A stretch of 61,814 nt of DNA from Paracoccus denitrificans (GTDB lineage Bacteria > Pseudomonadota > Alphaproteobacteria > Rhodobacterales > Rhodobacteraceae). Shown in pieces: positions 1 through 8,072 of this stretch; position 1 is the stretch's first letter, and every line of letters begins with the position of its first letter. The notes beneath the pieces are model-generated. The model saw nothing but the letters and a program-made list of their open reading frames with translations. It was not told the DNA's origin and did no database searches. The stretch is from positions 1 through 61,814 of the forward strand of contig NZ_FNEA01000026.1 in NCBI RefSeq assembly GCF_900100045.1. Reading direction: 5' to 3'. Position numbers and translations under genes: made by a program.

Positions 1-102
1 CGATCTGGGCCATGCAGACCAAGAGAGAAGACTATCGGGATCCCGGTCTCGCAGCCGCTTGAGCAAGCGCTCGGTCGCCGCGGGATCAGGAGAGGTGGGC
101 AT
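1..102 (-). CDS. Possible N-terminal part of an unknown protein, truncated by the window edge
   Basis: An open minus-strand frame starts at an ATG complementary to 100-102 and stays open to base 1, giving 34 codons that begin MPTSPDPAATERLLKRLR. The composition (charged, leucine-spaced) would fit a real N-terminus. No convincing ribosome binding site is seen on this strand and nothing can be said of function. Confidence 0.25.
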   Translation of the reverse strand, partial: MPTSPDPAATERLLKRLRDRDPDSLLSWSAWPRS

Positions 103-596
103 GTGAGGAGGTCGTGAACGTCAAGGGCAAATGATCGGACTGATCGGGACCAGGAAAAGCACCGAGGCTCCAAGAGCGAAAAGCTCGCTGAGTTGATTTG
201 CGCCTGTTCCGCGTATCTCCATGACGGCCGGCGGCAACCACATCGCCGTATCGACAGGCCTGACACATGACCGCACCGATCACATGCCCGGCGGCACGAA
301 TTTGCCCTTGCATGAACCGGGGCATCCACACATGGAGCCTCCGGCAAACCCGGCGCGGTTCACTGTGCCGCCTTGCAACAGTGTGTCAGAAAAATACCCA
401 GGGTCGGCCTCGCGGCAGCATAGTGCTACGCTCATGGCGATCAGCGCCGCAAACTGAAAAAGTCGCACCCCACTGCCGACCTTTGGATCGTGCGTGACGC
501 TGCAGCACGGCTTCCCCACATCTGCCATTCGGTCCCCACTACAGCAATTTTGGCAAAAAAATCGTCATGTGGGACAGATCTCGACATTCTGCTAGT
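103..596. other. Stretch of 494 bases without a convincing gene
   Basis: Two short overlapping minus-strand frames (about 80 codons each, 86-331 and 280-528) are open, but they show no ribosome binding site, no recognisable family and no consistent coding bias. A hydrophobic patch in the second (LFQFAALIAMSVALCC) is the only notable trait. The region lies downstream of the DUF3883 gene and may hold the terminator of that operon, but no clear hairpin with a T-run was found. Confidence 0.4.
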
Positions 597-1433
597 TTAA
601 AAGTTTGTGAATACAGGGACTTGAGTGTTCGTCCAAGTTCCCCTGCCGCTATCTGTCGGGATGTGCGGAGCAACTTCGGCGACCGTACGGATGTGCAACA
701 CAGGCGCCGCTTGGTTCATATCCCAGATATGAAATACGTAGGCTTCGGCGGCCTGCACGGCCTTGTTCCACTCATTGCGTGTCACGATAAAGCGCAGAGG
801 CGAAATCGTGGTGGATTTGACTTCGATCAGCCTATTCACGATTCCGGCGTTTCCGTGATCGTAAGAAAGGACATCGTAACCTGCAAAGTTATCATCGAAT
901 CCAGGCCATTCGGGTTCGAGATCGATGCCGACTTCTTTAAGGCGCTTGCGCTCATGTTCCAGCGAAAGGATTTCTGCAGCGCGTCCCTGCTCCATTTTTT
1001 CGTGATCTGTGAGCAGGCGTGCATAGCCTGAAACCGAATCCCACCAGGTAACAACATGCAGTGGCGTCGGGCTCTCCATCAGACCGGCAGCTGCGAAAAT
1101 ATCTTGGTCGTTGCGGTCAAGCCTTTTGACGAAGCGCTTGCGGCCTTGGCGCATGAGCTTTGCCCAAATCGGTTGGTGCTTTATCAAGACACCCTTGATG
1201 CAGGCCTGGTAGAAAAGATGGCCGTCGAGCGGGCAGTCCTTCTCGACGAGCCCGGACAGGTAGACAGATGCTTCCATATCCAGGCTGTGTGCGTCTGCTT
1301 CAACGCTTTCGATTAGCGCAAGCAGATCGGTGAGCGGAAGTTCTGGATGACTTGCCCGATACTTGCGGAACAGGCGAAGTCCTTCGAAGCACGGCAGCGA
1401 GAAGACACGTTCGGTAGAGATCGCCGCGGTCAT
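597..1433 (-). CDS. DUF3883 (NO VEIN C-terminal) domain protein, putative nuclease of the defence operon
   Basis: 278 residues. The C-terminal part (about 155-245) carries the DUF3883/NO VEIN pattern: GYDVLSYD around 185-192, then EVKST at 204-208, then a FIVTRNEW...HIWD block at about 215-238. The spacing of D187 to E204-x-K206 resembles a PD-(D/E)XK nuclease core, so nuclease activity is a reasonable inference. The N-terminal half matches nothing I recognise. It is the last gene of the minus-strand operon and its ATG overlaps the stop of the SNF2 helicase gene (ATGA), so the two are probably translationally coupled. DUF3883 domains are often found in defence-linked proteins. Confidence 0.75.
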   Translation of the reverse strand: MTAAISTERVFSLPCFEGLRLFRKYRASHPELPLTDLLALIESVEADAHSLDMEASVYLSGLVEKDCPLDGHLFYQACIKGVLIKHQPIWAKLMRQGRKRFVKRLDRNDQDIFAAAGLMESPTPLHVVTWWDSVSGYARLLTDHEKMEQGRAAEILSLEHERKRLKEVGIDLEPEWPGFDDNFAGYDVLSYDHGNAGIVNRLIEVKSTTISPLRFIVTRNEWNKAVQAAEAYVFHIWDMNQAAPVLHIRTVAEVAPHIPTDSGRGTWTNTQVPVFTNF

Positions 1434-3340
1434 TCGACCTCCGGCGGAACGTCCGGTGCTGTACCCTCCATCTCCGCGATGAGGTCGATTATATCCTTGA
1501 GCTCGACATCATAGTCGAGCGGATCGGCGGCCTCTTCTTCGTCAAAGGCGATCTCGTGGAGATCAGGATCGTCAAGGAGCTGCTGCATGTTGCGGATCTT
1601 CTCAACAAGGCGGCGACTGACCGACATGTCGATGCTGCCGATGACGGGCGGTGCCTTGGAGCGATAGATATGAATGTGGGTTTCTTCGTCGGGCGCTAAG
1701 CCGAGGCGATGAATGCGGTCGATGGACTGGAGGTAATGGGTCGATACGTAGCTGCGGTCGGCGTAGATGGCATTGTGGCAGACGGTGTGCAGGCTTATGC
1801 CCTCACCCGCTGCGGCTGGATTTGCCACGAGTACGAAGCATCCTGGGTCTTCGTGGAAGCGCCGAATCCGTCCCTCTCTAGTTTCAGGATCACTAGGCAG
1901 GCCTGACGGAACTCCGCCATGGATGTAGACGGGATTCAGGTCGGCAAGCGCCGAAACGAAGCTGTGGATCGTGTCGGTGAAGATCGTCCAGATCACGCAC
2001 TTCTTGCCATCCCGCGCCAGTGCATAGGCATGATCCATGACAGCCCGCATCTTCGCGGAGTGGCCTTCGTCGAGCAACTGATCGACAATGGCCGAGTCTA
2101 CCTTGACGTCATCATTGGCCATAGCGCTGAGCGCAAGGGTTGGATTGACGGAAAGCTGAAGCAGGCGCATGACCGAACGCCGTGCTTTCAGGAACTGCGC
2201 GTCACCCATGCCGCGCGATATCTGCTTCGAATAGTTGCGCAGGAATTCATTGCGCACGATGGAGTAAAGAGCGAGTTGCCCCGAATCCATGCCGACATCG
2301 ATGAAGTGCCGCTCGGCAGGCGGAAGGCCTAACTCGGTCTTGGTCGTGCGGACGTAGAGGTTTCCGAGGACTTCACGCGGAGATTTCCCGTGCGAGATTT
2401 CTAGGCCGTAACCGTGTCCAGGCCACAGAAAATCAAGTTGCGACTCCATATCGGATGCCGCCTGCGGCATTGGTGTTCCTGTAAGGATATCGCGCCGTAC
2501 AGGGTCATCTGCCGTTCGAAGAAAGAAAGCGCCGCGCTGAGATTGCCAGCCCGCCTTCATGCGGTGCGCCTCATCAAGTACAAGATGGGTCGGCGTGGTG
2601 GCGAAGTGCGAAGCCAGCAACCCTTGCTGACGGATTACCATGTCATAGGACATGATGAAGCGCGTCGCCCCCGACCGAAGCGTTTTGCGGGTTTCATCCT
2701 CAGAACCGACCAAGAGCGTGAAAGGTTCAGAGCCGCCGTCTGGGGCATCTTCAACCATGCACTCATCAACAATGTCCATCCAGGCCTGGAAGGCCGCCTT
2801 CGGCGCGACGACTATGAAGTGATGTCCAGGTTGCCGCGTCAACATATGCAGCGCGAATGTCACCGTGGTCTTCCCAGCGCCAGGAACGGAAAAATTTGCG
2901 CCGTTGCTGAGTGCAAGCAGATGAGAAAGGTCTCGAAGCTGGAAGTCGCGGAGCTCACGCTTGGTGAAGCCCATGTCCTTGAGCCGCGCTTCGATCTCAT
3001 CCGTGGTGAGGACTTCGGTGATCTGACTGCGTAGCTCGCGCGTCTTGCGTATCTGCGCAGCGAACGCGCGCAACTTGCCTTCGGCCTCACCCTCGGGTCT
3101 GAAGCGGAAATTTAGGCTTATCTGGTTAGCCTTGCTGCCAAGCTCTCGCACCACGCCGAGAGTGTCTGGCCAAGACAGATTGATAGCGCCGCCCGCAACG
3201 GTGTGATCGAGCTTTTTCGTGCGGATCGCCAGCTTCAGGCGCGACCAGATGGGGGTTTCCAGCGCGTCGTCAGGCACTGTGAAAGTACCTGTGTGATCGG
3301 GATTATATCGAATGGCTACGGCTGTCGGAGTATCGCTCAC
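1430..3340 (-). CDS. SNF2-type DEAD/DEAH helicase (superfamily 2)
   Basis: 636 residues. After an N-terminal region of about 140 residues of unknown role come Walker A (VPGAGKTT, 152-159), DEAH (256-259, in LVLDEAHRMK) and motif III LTGTP (286-290). The second RecA lobe shows KCVIWTIF, a LVANPAAAGEGISLH block and the arginine-finger motif QSIDRIHRLG. The SNF2-like QSIDRIHR end suggests dsDNA translocation rather than strand separation. An acidic tail closes the protein. The gene lies 6 nt after the ParB-like gene and overlaps DUF3883 by 4 nt. In this operon it is most simply read as the ATP-driven motor that couples DNA recognition to the nuclease. Confidence 0.88.
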   Translation of the reverse strand: MSDTPTAVAIRYNPDHTGTFTVPDDALETPIWSRLKLAIRTKKLDHTVAGGAINLSWPDTLGVVRELGSKANQISLNFRFRPEGEAEGKLRAFAAQIRKTRELRSQITEVLTTDEIEARLKDMGFTKRELRDFQLRDLSHLLALSNGANFSVPGAGKTTVTFALHMLTRQPGHHFIVVAPKAAFQAWMDIVDECMVEDAPDGGSEPFTLLVGSEDETRKTLRSGATRFIMSYDMVIRQQGLLASHFATTPTHLVLDEAHRMKAGWQSQRGAFFLRTADDPVRRDILTGTPMPQAASDMESQLDFLWPGHGYGLEISHGKSPREVLGNLYVRTTKTELGLPPAERHFIDVGMDSGQLALYSIVRNEFLRNYSKQISRGMGDAQFLKARRSVMRLLQLSVNPTLALSAMANDDVKVDSAIVDQLLDEGHSAKMRAVMDHAYALARDGKKCVIWTIFTDTIHSFVSALADLNPVYIHGGVPSGLPSDPETREGRIRRFHEDPGCFVLVANPAAAGEGISLHTVCHNAIYADRSYVSTHYLQSIDRIHRLGLAPDEETHIHIYRSKAPPVIGSIDMSVSRRLVEKIRNMQQLLDDPDLHEIAFDEEEAADPLDYDVELKDIIDLIAEMEGTAPDVPPEVE

Positions 3341-3346
3341 GCAGGC

Positions 3347-4678
3347 TTACTCCTCCCCGTCATCATCGGCAGCAAGACCGACTTGGCGCGCTTGGATCGC
3401 GGCCTCGATCTTGTCGAGACCTTTGCGGATCGATCCAATTTGCTTGAGGATGGCTGGCAAAGTAGGCGTTCCTGCGGAACTTATGTCGATGCCCGTGATC
3501 TTGGAGTTGACCTGCGCCAGCGCCTTTAGCGCGGCTTCTTCGTTCTTCTGACCTTTGTCCAGCTCAATGGCGGTCTCGCAGGCTTCGATCAAAGTGGTGA
3601 TCGCTTCGTCCCTCGTGTCTTCGTCCCGCAAAACCTCGATAATGGGCGTGTAGTCTTTGCTATCGCCGTCACTGTCGATATCGATGGCGAAGTCATCATC
3701 ATCGACCTGATCGTCATCATCGTCGGCGGGCAGCTCAAGCTGATCTTCCATAATTTCCAGCACTTGGGGTGCCAGCTTGCCGAACGCCGCATTAAAGCGG
3801 TAGACACGCCCGCTAATCCTGTCGCGGTTCTCATAGAGACACCACGCAATCGCGCGGCTTGCGTTCTGAAGGTTCGCGTCCTTCTTGGCGATAGCTTTGG
3901 GGAGATCCCCAAATATCTGCTGCCCGTCCTGAAGCAGGTCGTATTCTCCCGGCTTCTTGACCCACTCGCTGAGGTACAAGTCTGCTTCATCGAGCGCTTG
4001 CAGGACGTTTTCGATGTCGGTCTTGCTGCGGCGAAGGCGGTCAGCGACCTCCTTCGTGGATCTGTTCTTCCCGACCTGGCGGCGGATCAGCCTTGCATCG
4101 CCGATCCAGTCATAGTCGAGCTTCGTTTGAGGCCGCGCTTGCAGATCGGCTTCGATATCGTCGATTTCGTCTCGCGTAACGTCTGGCGGTAAAACGGCAC
4201 ACTTGATGTTGGTGAAGCGATCATCAAGCGATCCATCCTTACGCTTCATGAGCTCGCGCATCGCGGCAAGTCGTCGGTTGCCGTTAACGACAACACCTGT
4301 GCTGGTGATGAGGATCGTCTCGCGTTGGCCGTCCTTTTCCAGAACCGAGATGATTGGGGTAACAGAGTCGGTGCCCTGCTTGGCGAGCCGCGCCAGGATT
4401 TCGTGCTGCGCCTGCTGAGCGGTGGTCAGCTCCTGACCCTTCTCGAAGAAGTCCTTGGCCAGGCCTTCACGGGCGATCTCCGTCTGCTGCGCGCTGAACG
4501 TGCGGCAGTTTTCCATGCGGTACACGGGAACGTCGATGGGCAAGGAAATCACCTTGGGCGTGAATTTGTCGCTGCGAAAATCAAAAATAGTTTCGCCGAA
4601 TTCATCCGACGCCTCTCGCCTCTTGGCGATCATAGCCTCGCGCTCTGCTCGGGGTGTCAGATTGATTTTGTAGGTCAC
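3347..4678 (-). CDS. ParB/Srx-fold domain protein of the defence operon
   Basis: 443 residues. The hallmark is a ParB-like pattern around residues 105-145: ISVLEKDG followed by GVVVNGNRRLAAMREL, with the NGNRR box at 132-136. The following 150 residues look helical (KNRSTKEVADRLRRSKTDIENVL is a possible HTH), and a very acidic stretch rich in Asp lies at about 318-338. Relatives of this fold include DndB- and DpdB-type defence proteins as well as partition proteins. No ParA partner is present, so a partition role is unlikely. Spacing is 14 nt from the endonuclease-like gene and 6 nt to the helicase gene, so it sits in the middle of the operon. Whether it cuts, binds or hydrolyses nucleotide cannot be told. 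Confidence 0.75.
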   Translation of the reverse strand: MTYKINLTPRAEREAMIAKRREASDEFGETIFDFRSDKFTPKVISLPIDVPVYRMENCRTFSAQQTEIAREGLAKDFFEKGQELTTAQQAQHEILARLAKQGTDSVTPIISVLEKDGQRETILITSTGVVVNGNRRLAAMRELMKRKDGSLDDRFTNIKCAVLPPDVTRDEIDDIEADLQARPQTKLDYDWIGDARLIRRQVGKNRSTKEVADRLRRSKTDIENVLQALDEADLYLSEWVKKPGEYDLLQDGQQIFGDLPKAIAKKDANLQNASRAIAWCLYENRDRISGRVYRFNAAFGKLAPQVLEIMEDQLELPADDDDDQVDDDDFAIDIDSDGDSKDYTPIIEVLRDEDTRDEAITTLIEACETAIELDKGQKNEEAALKALAQVNSKITGIDISSAGTPTLPAILKQIGSIRKGLDKIEAAIQARQVGLAADDDGEE

Positions 4679-4692
4679 TGGCGTCCCCCTTC

Positions 4693-5163
4693 TTACTCGA
4701 ACGCGACCACGAGGATGGGCACGGTGATTACACGGTCGAAGAGCTCAAGCTCTTTGATAACGCGCTCGGCGTTGGCGATATTATCGCCAATGATCTTTGC
4801 AGCTTCTCTTGTTGGCAGGGCTATGCCTGCGGCTTCGATCTTCTGGCTTTGAAATAGGTATTGGAGCTTCAGGAGATCGTAGGGCGCACGGCTCATGTTG
4901 CCCGTTTGAAGCTGGAACGCGAGATCGTCTTGCATGGCGAAGACGCTGAGGCCATGCGCCTGGTCGAGGTTGACGTTTAGCGCCCACCCTTCTTTCAGGA
5001 ACTCGGTTTCGACATGCTTTCGAACATCGGGCGTGCATCGCGGCGCGATCTTGACTGCGGGCGCTTCAAAAACGTCCGTGAGCCATTCTTTCAGGTCACG
5101 CCGATCCCATTCGGCACCCGCGCTGTGGTGATCTTCGTAGGTATATGCGAGCTTCATGGACAC
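4693..5163 (-). CDS. BglII-type restriction endonuclease-like protein
   Basis: 156 residues. The C-terminal half resembles the BglII family by eye: DDLAFQLQTGN, then RAPYDLLKLQYLFQ, then a strand IEAAGIALPT and the end motif LFDRVITVPILVV, to be compared with the VEVQFSN...FDVPIRLVGL pattern of BglII. The Q of the ExQ active-site motif is kept (QLQ), but the catalytic Glu position reads Q and the upstream Asp is displaced, so activity is uncertain. It is shorter than BglII (about 220). It lies 2 nt downstream of the methyltransferase gene and is surely co-transcribed. A BglII-like recognition core is inference only. Confidence 0.65.
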   Translation of the reverse strand: MSMKLAYTYEDHHSAGAEWDRRDLKEWLTDVFEAPAVKIAPRCTPDVRKHVETEFLKEGWALNVNLDQAHGLSVFAMQDDLAFQLQTGNMSRAPYDLLKLQYLFQSQKIEAAGIALPTREAAKIIGDNIANAERVIKELELFDRVITVPILVVAFE

Positions 5164-5165
5164 TA

Positions 5166-6056
5166 CTAAGCATTGGGGTCATAGACGGGTTTGTTCATCG
5201 GGCGGGTGCGGAGCGTACCTGCGCGCAGCTGGTGAATACGATCCCATGCAATATCGACATAGGCTTTATCGAGATCGCAGCCGTAGGCATGTCTTCCATG
5301 CTTCAACGCTGCAATCGCGGACGAACCAACGCCAAGATAAGGATCGAGGACGCTCTCGCCTTCGTTTGTCAAAGCCAACACCAATCTCTCCACCAGTCCG
5401 ATGGGGAACTGGCAAGGATGATCGGTCTTTTCAACGTGGTTGGATTTGACATTGGGAATATCCCAAACATCGGAAGGGTTCTTTCCAAGAGGATTGCTGG
5501 AAAGCTCGCCCTTGTTCGGACCTTTGAAGTGCTTTTTGTTCGGATACTTCGAGGGGACGCGGACAGGATCTAGGTTGAACGTGTAGTCCTCAGATTTGGT
5601 GAACCATAGAATCGTTTCATGCCTACCCGAAAAGCGCTTCTGGCAGTGCAGCCCATGACCGAACGTCCAAACAATTCGATTGCGGAGTTGCAGGCCGTGG
5701 TGCTTAAAGAGCGGGTAGAGAAGGATGTCTAGCGGGAATATCTCGCCTGAGTCAACGTGGTTGCCAACCTGCCAGCAGATGGACCCGTTTGGCGCGAGCA
5801 GACGTACGGCTTCGGCAATGCACGCCGCCTGATCCTCAACATATTTTTCTTGCGATGTGCGCTTTTCATAAGACTTTCCAATGTTGTAGGGCGGTGACGT
5901 CACGATCAGGCTCATGGATTCGTCAGGCAAACGACGCATGAACTTGAGATTGTGCTCGCAAGCGATCTCGGCTTTCGCGTCTCGCTCCAAGCGATGAACC
6001 GTGGCACCATCGTCGTGGTCAGAGCGGAGAAGAGCCAAGGCTTGTTTCGGGGACAT
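5166..6056 (-). CDS. DNA methyltransferase, beta-class with TSPPY motif (N4-cytosine or N6-adenine)
   Basis: 296 residues from the chosen ATG. Motif IV TSPPYNIGKSYE lies at 53-64 and the AdoMet-binding motif I DPYLGVGSSA at 238-248, an order typical of beta-class methyltransferases. HPCQFPIGLVERL at 213-225 is also characteristic. TSPPY is common in N4-cytosine enzymes such as those paired with BamHI/BglII-type nucleases, but N6-adenine cannot be excluded. The frame stays open another 119 codons upstream. I chose 6056 because GGAA lies 8 nt before it and the extension has no family resemblance; 6101 is the alternative. It is the first gene of the five-gene operon. Confidence 0.85.
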   Translation of the reverse strand: MSPKQALALLRSDHDDGATVHRLERDAKAEIACEHNLKFMRRLPDESMSLIVTSPPYNIGKSYEKRTSQEKYVEDQAACIAEAVRLLAPNGSICWQVGNHVDSGEIFPLDILLYPLFKHHGLQLRNRIVWTFGHGLHCQKRFSGRHETILWFTKSEDYTFNLDPVRVPSKYPNKKHFKGPNKGELSSNPLGKNPSDVWDIPNVKSNHVEKTDHPCQFPIGLVERLVLALTNEGESVLDPYLGVGSSAIAALKHGRHAYGCDLDKAYVDIAWDRIHQLRAGTLRTRPMNKPVYDPNA

Positions 6057-6433
6057 GTCTTTGTTCCGGTGATTCTTGAGGCCACAGGAAAGGTGCGGCA
6101 TGACGACAAACAGGCGGTATCTCACACGATATCTGGTGTCAGACGATAAAGACAACCCCGCATCTTGCAGATACGCGACACCCGAGAGGTGTCTCTCGTA
6201 CCATAGCTGAAAATCGTTGATAAAGGCCGAACAGCGCCAAACTGGTCTCGCTCGCGCGGTTGTCCGCTCGCCCTCCGATACGCCAGTGATAGCCTTGTTT
6301 TCGCTGCGGAGCGCATGAACGGCAGCTATCGACGATTTCTGGAAGCGCGATGCTGCCCCGCCGCGAGTCCGGTCTCCGCCCATAGCCTGCCCCCGCCCTG
6401 ATGCAGACCACATCTAACATCTGCGCGCCTGTA
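6057..6433 (-). other. Leader region between controller gene and methyltransferase
   Basis: 377 nt with no recognised gene. The methyltransferase frame is open through most of it (up to 6413), and another 111-codon frame (6139-6474) is open, but neither translation looks like a known protein or shows a good ribosome binding site. It contains a candidate promoter at 6127-6155. The spacing is long for an operon, which suggests the methyltransferase unit has its own promoter separate from the controller gene. Confidence 0.45.
6127..6155 (-). promoter_or_regulatory. Candidate promoter of the methyltransferase operon
   Basis: On the minus strand TTGTCT (6155-6150) is followed after 17 nt by ATATCG (6132-6127). 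Around the -10 lies an inverted repeat ACAC-N8-GTGT (6124-6139), a possible binding site for the Xre-type controller. Transcription would begin about 20 nt before the ATG at 6101 and 65 nt before the preferred start at 6056. Confidence 0.35.
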
Positions 6434-6679
6434 TCAGCGTCCCTCAGCATCTCGCACGATCTGAATGATATCATGAGGGTCTGCCCCTATCGCATCAGCG
6501 ATCTCGATCAATTCCACAACCTCGATCCGCCGCTCACCATTCTCGTATTTCGCCACGAAAGACTGCGGCCGCTTCAGGCGCTCTGCCAGCTCGGTCTGCG
6601 TCAGCCCTGCATCCAGGCGAGCCTGCTTGAGGGCAGCCATCAAGGCCAGATGACCAGGGCTGCGCAGGGTTCGGCCCAT
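6434..6679 (-). CDS. Xre-family HTH regulator, probable restriction-modification controller (C) protein
   Basis: 81 residues, almost all one HTH_3 domain: LKQARLDAGLTQTELAERL, then the recognition helix region RPQSFVAKYENGERRI, then EVVELIEIADAIGAD. Size and position next to a methyltransferase/endonuclease pair fit a C protein that times expression of restriction against modification. Start supported by GGAG 7 nt upstream of the ATG. An inverted repeat lies 18 nt upstream of the start and may be its own operator. It is on the same strand as the operon but separated from it by about 380 nt. Confidence 0.85.
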   Translation of the reverse strand: MGRTLRSPGHLALMAALKQARLDAGLTQTELAERLKRPQSFVAKYENGERRIEVVELIEIADAIGADPHDIIQIVRDAEGR

Positions 6680-6696
6680 CCTTGAACTCCAGATAA

Positions 6697-6711
6697 ATCC
6701 GGAATTCGGAT
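6697..6711. promoter_or_regulatory. Inverted repeat upstream of the controller gene, possible operator
   Basis: Arms ATCCG and CGGAT flank GAATT, 18 nt before the controller start codon. The position is suitable for autoregulation by a C protein. No classical GACT/AGTC C-box was recognised. Confidence 0.3.
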
Positions 6712-6788
6712 AGTGGCACTTGAGCGTTATCCCATTTTGGGTTATTCCGTGCCGGACGTGTTTGCATCTTTATTTTCAGGACCAACTG

Positions 6789-7112
6789 ATGCCCCAACAA
6801 TGTCCACATTGCATGACCGAGATTCACGCCGAGGCCTCAACCTGCCCCGCCTGCGGGGCGATCCGCGGGGTGTGGGGCCGCTCGGTCGAAAGCTGGCGCC
6901 AGGCATCGACCTTCATGCTCGGCGTGGCCGCATTCTTCGTTCTTGCCGGCATAGTCTTTGGTACCTGGGTTGCATCGGTCGATGACCGGACGACGGCATT
7001 CGACGGCTTGATCGCCTTCCTGTTCCTGTCGCCCTTCATGCTGTTCGCCGGCGGTGTCGGCCTGCTCCTGCGCTACGTGATCCCCCGCATGCAGGAGGGC
7101 TGGTACCGATGA
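6789..7112 (+). CDS. Zinc-ribbon membrane protein of unknown function
   Basis: 107 residues from the chosen ATG. The N-terminus carries two CxxC knuckles (QCPHC at 4-8 and CPACG near 19-23), typical of a small zinc ribbon. Two hydrophobic segments follow (FMLGVAAFFVLAGIVFGTWV and IAFLFLSPFMLFAGGVGLLL), so the ribbon should face the cytoplasm from a two-helix membrane anchor. The start was placed at the ATG directly before the first zinc knuckle. The stop overlaps the next gene (ATGA). The cassette of zinc ribbon, RHH and exported protein appears to be one operon; its role is unknown. Confidence 0.7.
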   Translation: MPQQCPHCMTEIHAEASTCPACGAIRGVWGRSVESWRQASTFMLGVAAFFVLAGIVFGTWVASVDDRTTAFDGLIAFLFLSPFMLFAGGVGLLLRYVIPRMQEGWYR

Positions 7113-7291
7113 GAGCCGCGAAGCGGAAACCGACCGTCGGCCCGAAGCGCACCTCGATCTGCCTCAGCGCCGAGGCGCACAAATCCCTGCGAATCGAGGC
7201 GCTGCGGCGCGACATCACCATGAGCCAGCTGATCGCGCGGGCGCTGGCGGACGCCGGCATCGACATTCCCCCAGAGGATCTGGAAGCATGA
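7109..7291 (+). CDS. Ribbon-helix-helix (CopG/Arc-like) DNA-binding protein
   Basis: 60 residues. A basic N-terminus precedes a strand RTSICLSAEAHKSLRIEALRR and a helix pair ITMSQLIARALADAGI, the layout of a short RHH repressor. It overlaps both neighbours by 4 nt (ATGA at each end), so translation of the three genes is coupled. It could regulate its own operon. No toxin-like gene is next to it, so it is unlikely to be an antitoxin. Confidence 0.6.
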   Translation: MRAAKRKPTVGPKRTSICLSAEAHKSLRIEALRRDITMSQLIARALADAGIDIPPEDLEA

Positions 7292-7797
7292 AACACCTGT
7301 TCACCGCCGCGCTGATCGCCCTTGCCAGCCCCGCCTTCGCCGCCGGCTGGTATTTCGAGGCCTCCGTCGAAGGCGGCGCCGAATACTGGACCTTCACCAA
7401 CGAGACCGGCGATGTCAGCCCGCGCCGGGTGCGCGGCAACGAAATCTGGATCACCCGCACCGACCAGATGAACGAACTCGACGCCAACGGCACCTGCGAC
7501 TTCAACAACTGCCGCGTCAGCGTGACGCTGGACGGCCGCAGCGCCGAAGCAGGTGATCGCGTCAGCATCCGGTTCTCGAATGGCGAGAAGCTGGATTTCG
7601 TGGCAGCCGGTGGCGACATCCTGCTGAGCAATTTCGACACGGCCGGCATGGGCGCGACCAACCTCTTCGTCCACAACGTGCGGCAGGCGGAATGGGTCGA
7701 GATCGGCTTCGGCGGCAAGCGCCACCGCTTCAGCCTCGCCGGATCGGCGGCGGCTCTGGACGCGATCCGGCCGTGGATGACGGGAGGCAAGCGGTGA
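7288..7797 (+). CDS. Exported protein of unknown function
   Basis: 169 residues with a clear Sec signal peptide (MKHLFTAALIALASPAFAA, cleavage after AFA at about 18). The mature part starts GWYFEASVEGG and is rich in strands, with a single CDFNNC pair (about 71-76) that could form a disulfide. I do not recognise the family. It is third in the overlapping zinc-ribbon/RHH cassette; its stop overlaps a GTG that may start the next gene. Confidence 0.65.
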   Translation: MKHLFTAALIALASPAFAAGWYFEASVEGGAEYWTFTNETGDVSPRRVRGNEIWITRTDQMNELDANGTCDFNNCRVSVTLDGRSAEAGDRVSIRFSNGEKLDFVAAGGDILLSNFDTAGMGATNLFVHNVRQAEWVEIGFGGKRHRFSLAGSAAALDAIRPWMTGGKR

Positions 7798-8072
7798 CCT
7801 CACACGGGACCATGCACGCAACCAACGGATATCGGCGTAAAGGGCCTGACTATCTGAACAGCCCGGACATGGTTGCGTTCACCATCGGTCGGGTCGTGAT
7901 GGCCAAGATGACGACCGGCCGCCCCCTCAGCTGGAATACGCTGCGGGCGCGGCTGATGCGTATCGCTGAAGGAGATATCGTCGATCTGCCTGCCGGCGTG
8001 AATGCGGAGATGGCATTGGCGGCCCTGCGATATCTTCCAGAACCTCCGGGCGCTTCCCGTTGCAAGGGCTGA
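7794..8072 (+). CDS. Hypothetical protein
   Basis: The frame is open from 7692. A GTG at 7794 overlapping the previous stop (GTGA) is the likely start, giving 92 residues; an ATG at 7812 is an alternative. The middle part (NSPDMVAFTIGRVVMAKMTTGRP and ARLMRIAEGDIVDLPAGV) looks like a folded small protein, but no family is recognised. Confidence 0.5.
   Translation: MTSHGTMHATNGYRRKGPDYLNSPDMVAFTIGRVVMAKMTTGRPLSWNTLRARLMRIAEGDIVDLPAGVNAEMALAALRYLPEPPGASRCKG

Noticed and set aside
86..528. Two overlapping minus-strand frames of about 80 codons, possibly one frameshifted gene
   Set aside because: No ribosome binding site, no family resemblance, and the joined reading is not protein-like; left as unassigned.
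3347..4678. ParB-fold gene as a plasmid partition gene
   Set aside because: No ParA partner or parS-like repeats; embedded in the restriction-modification-like operon, so a defence role is more likely.
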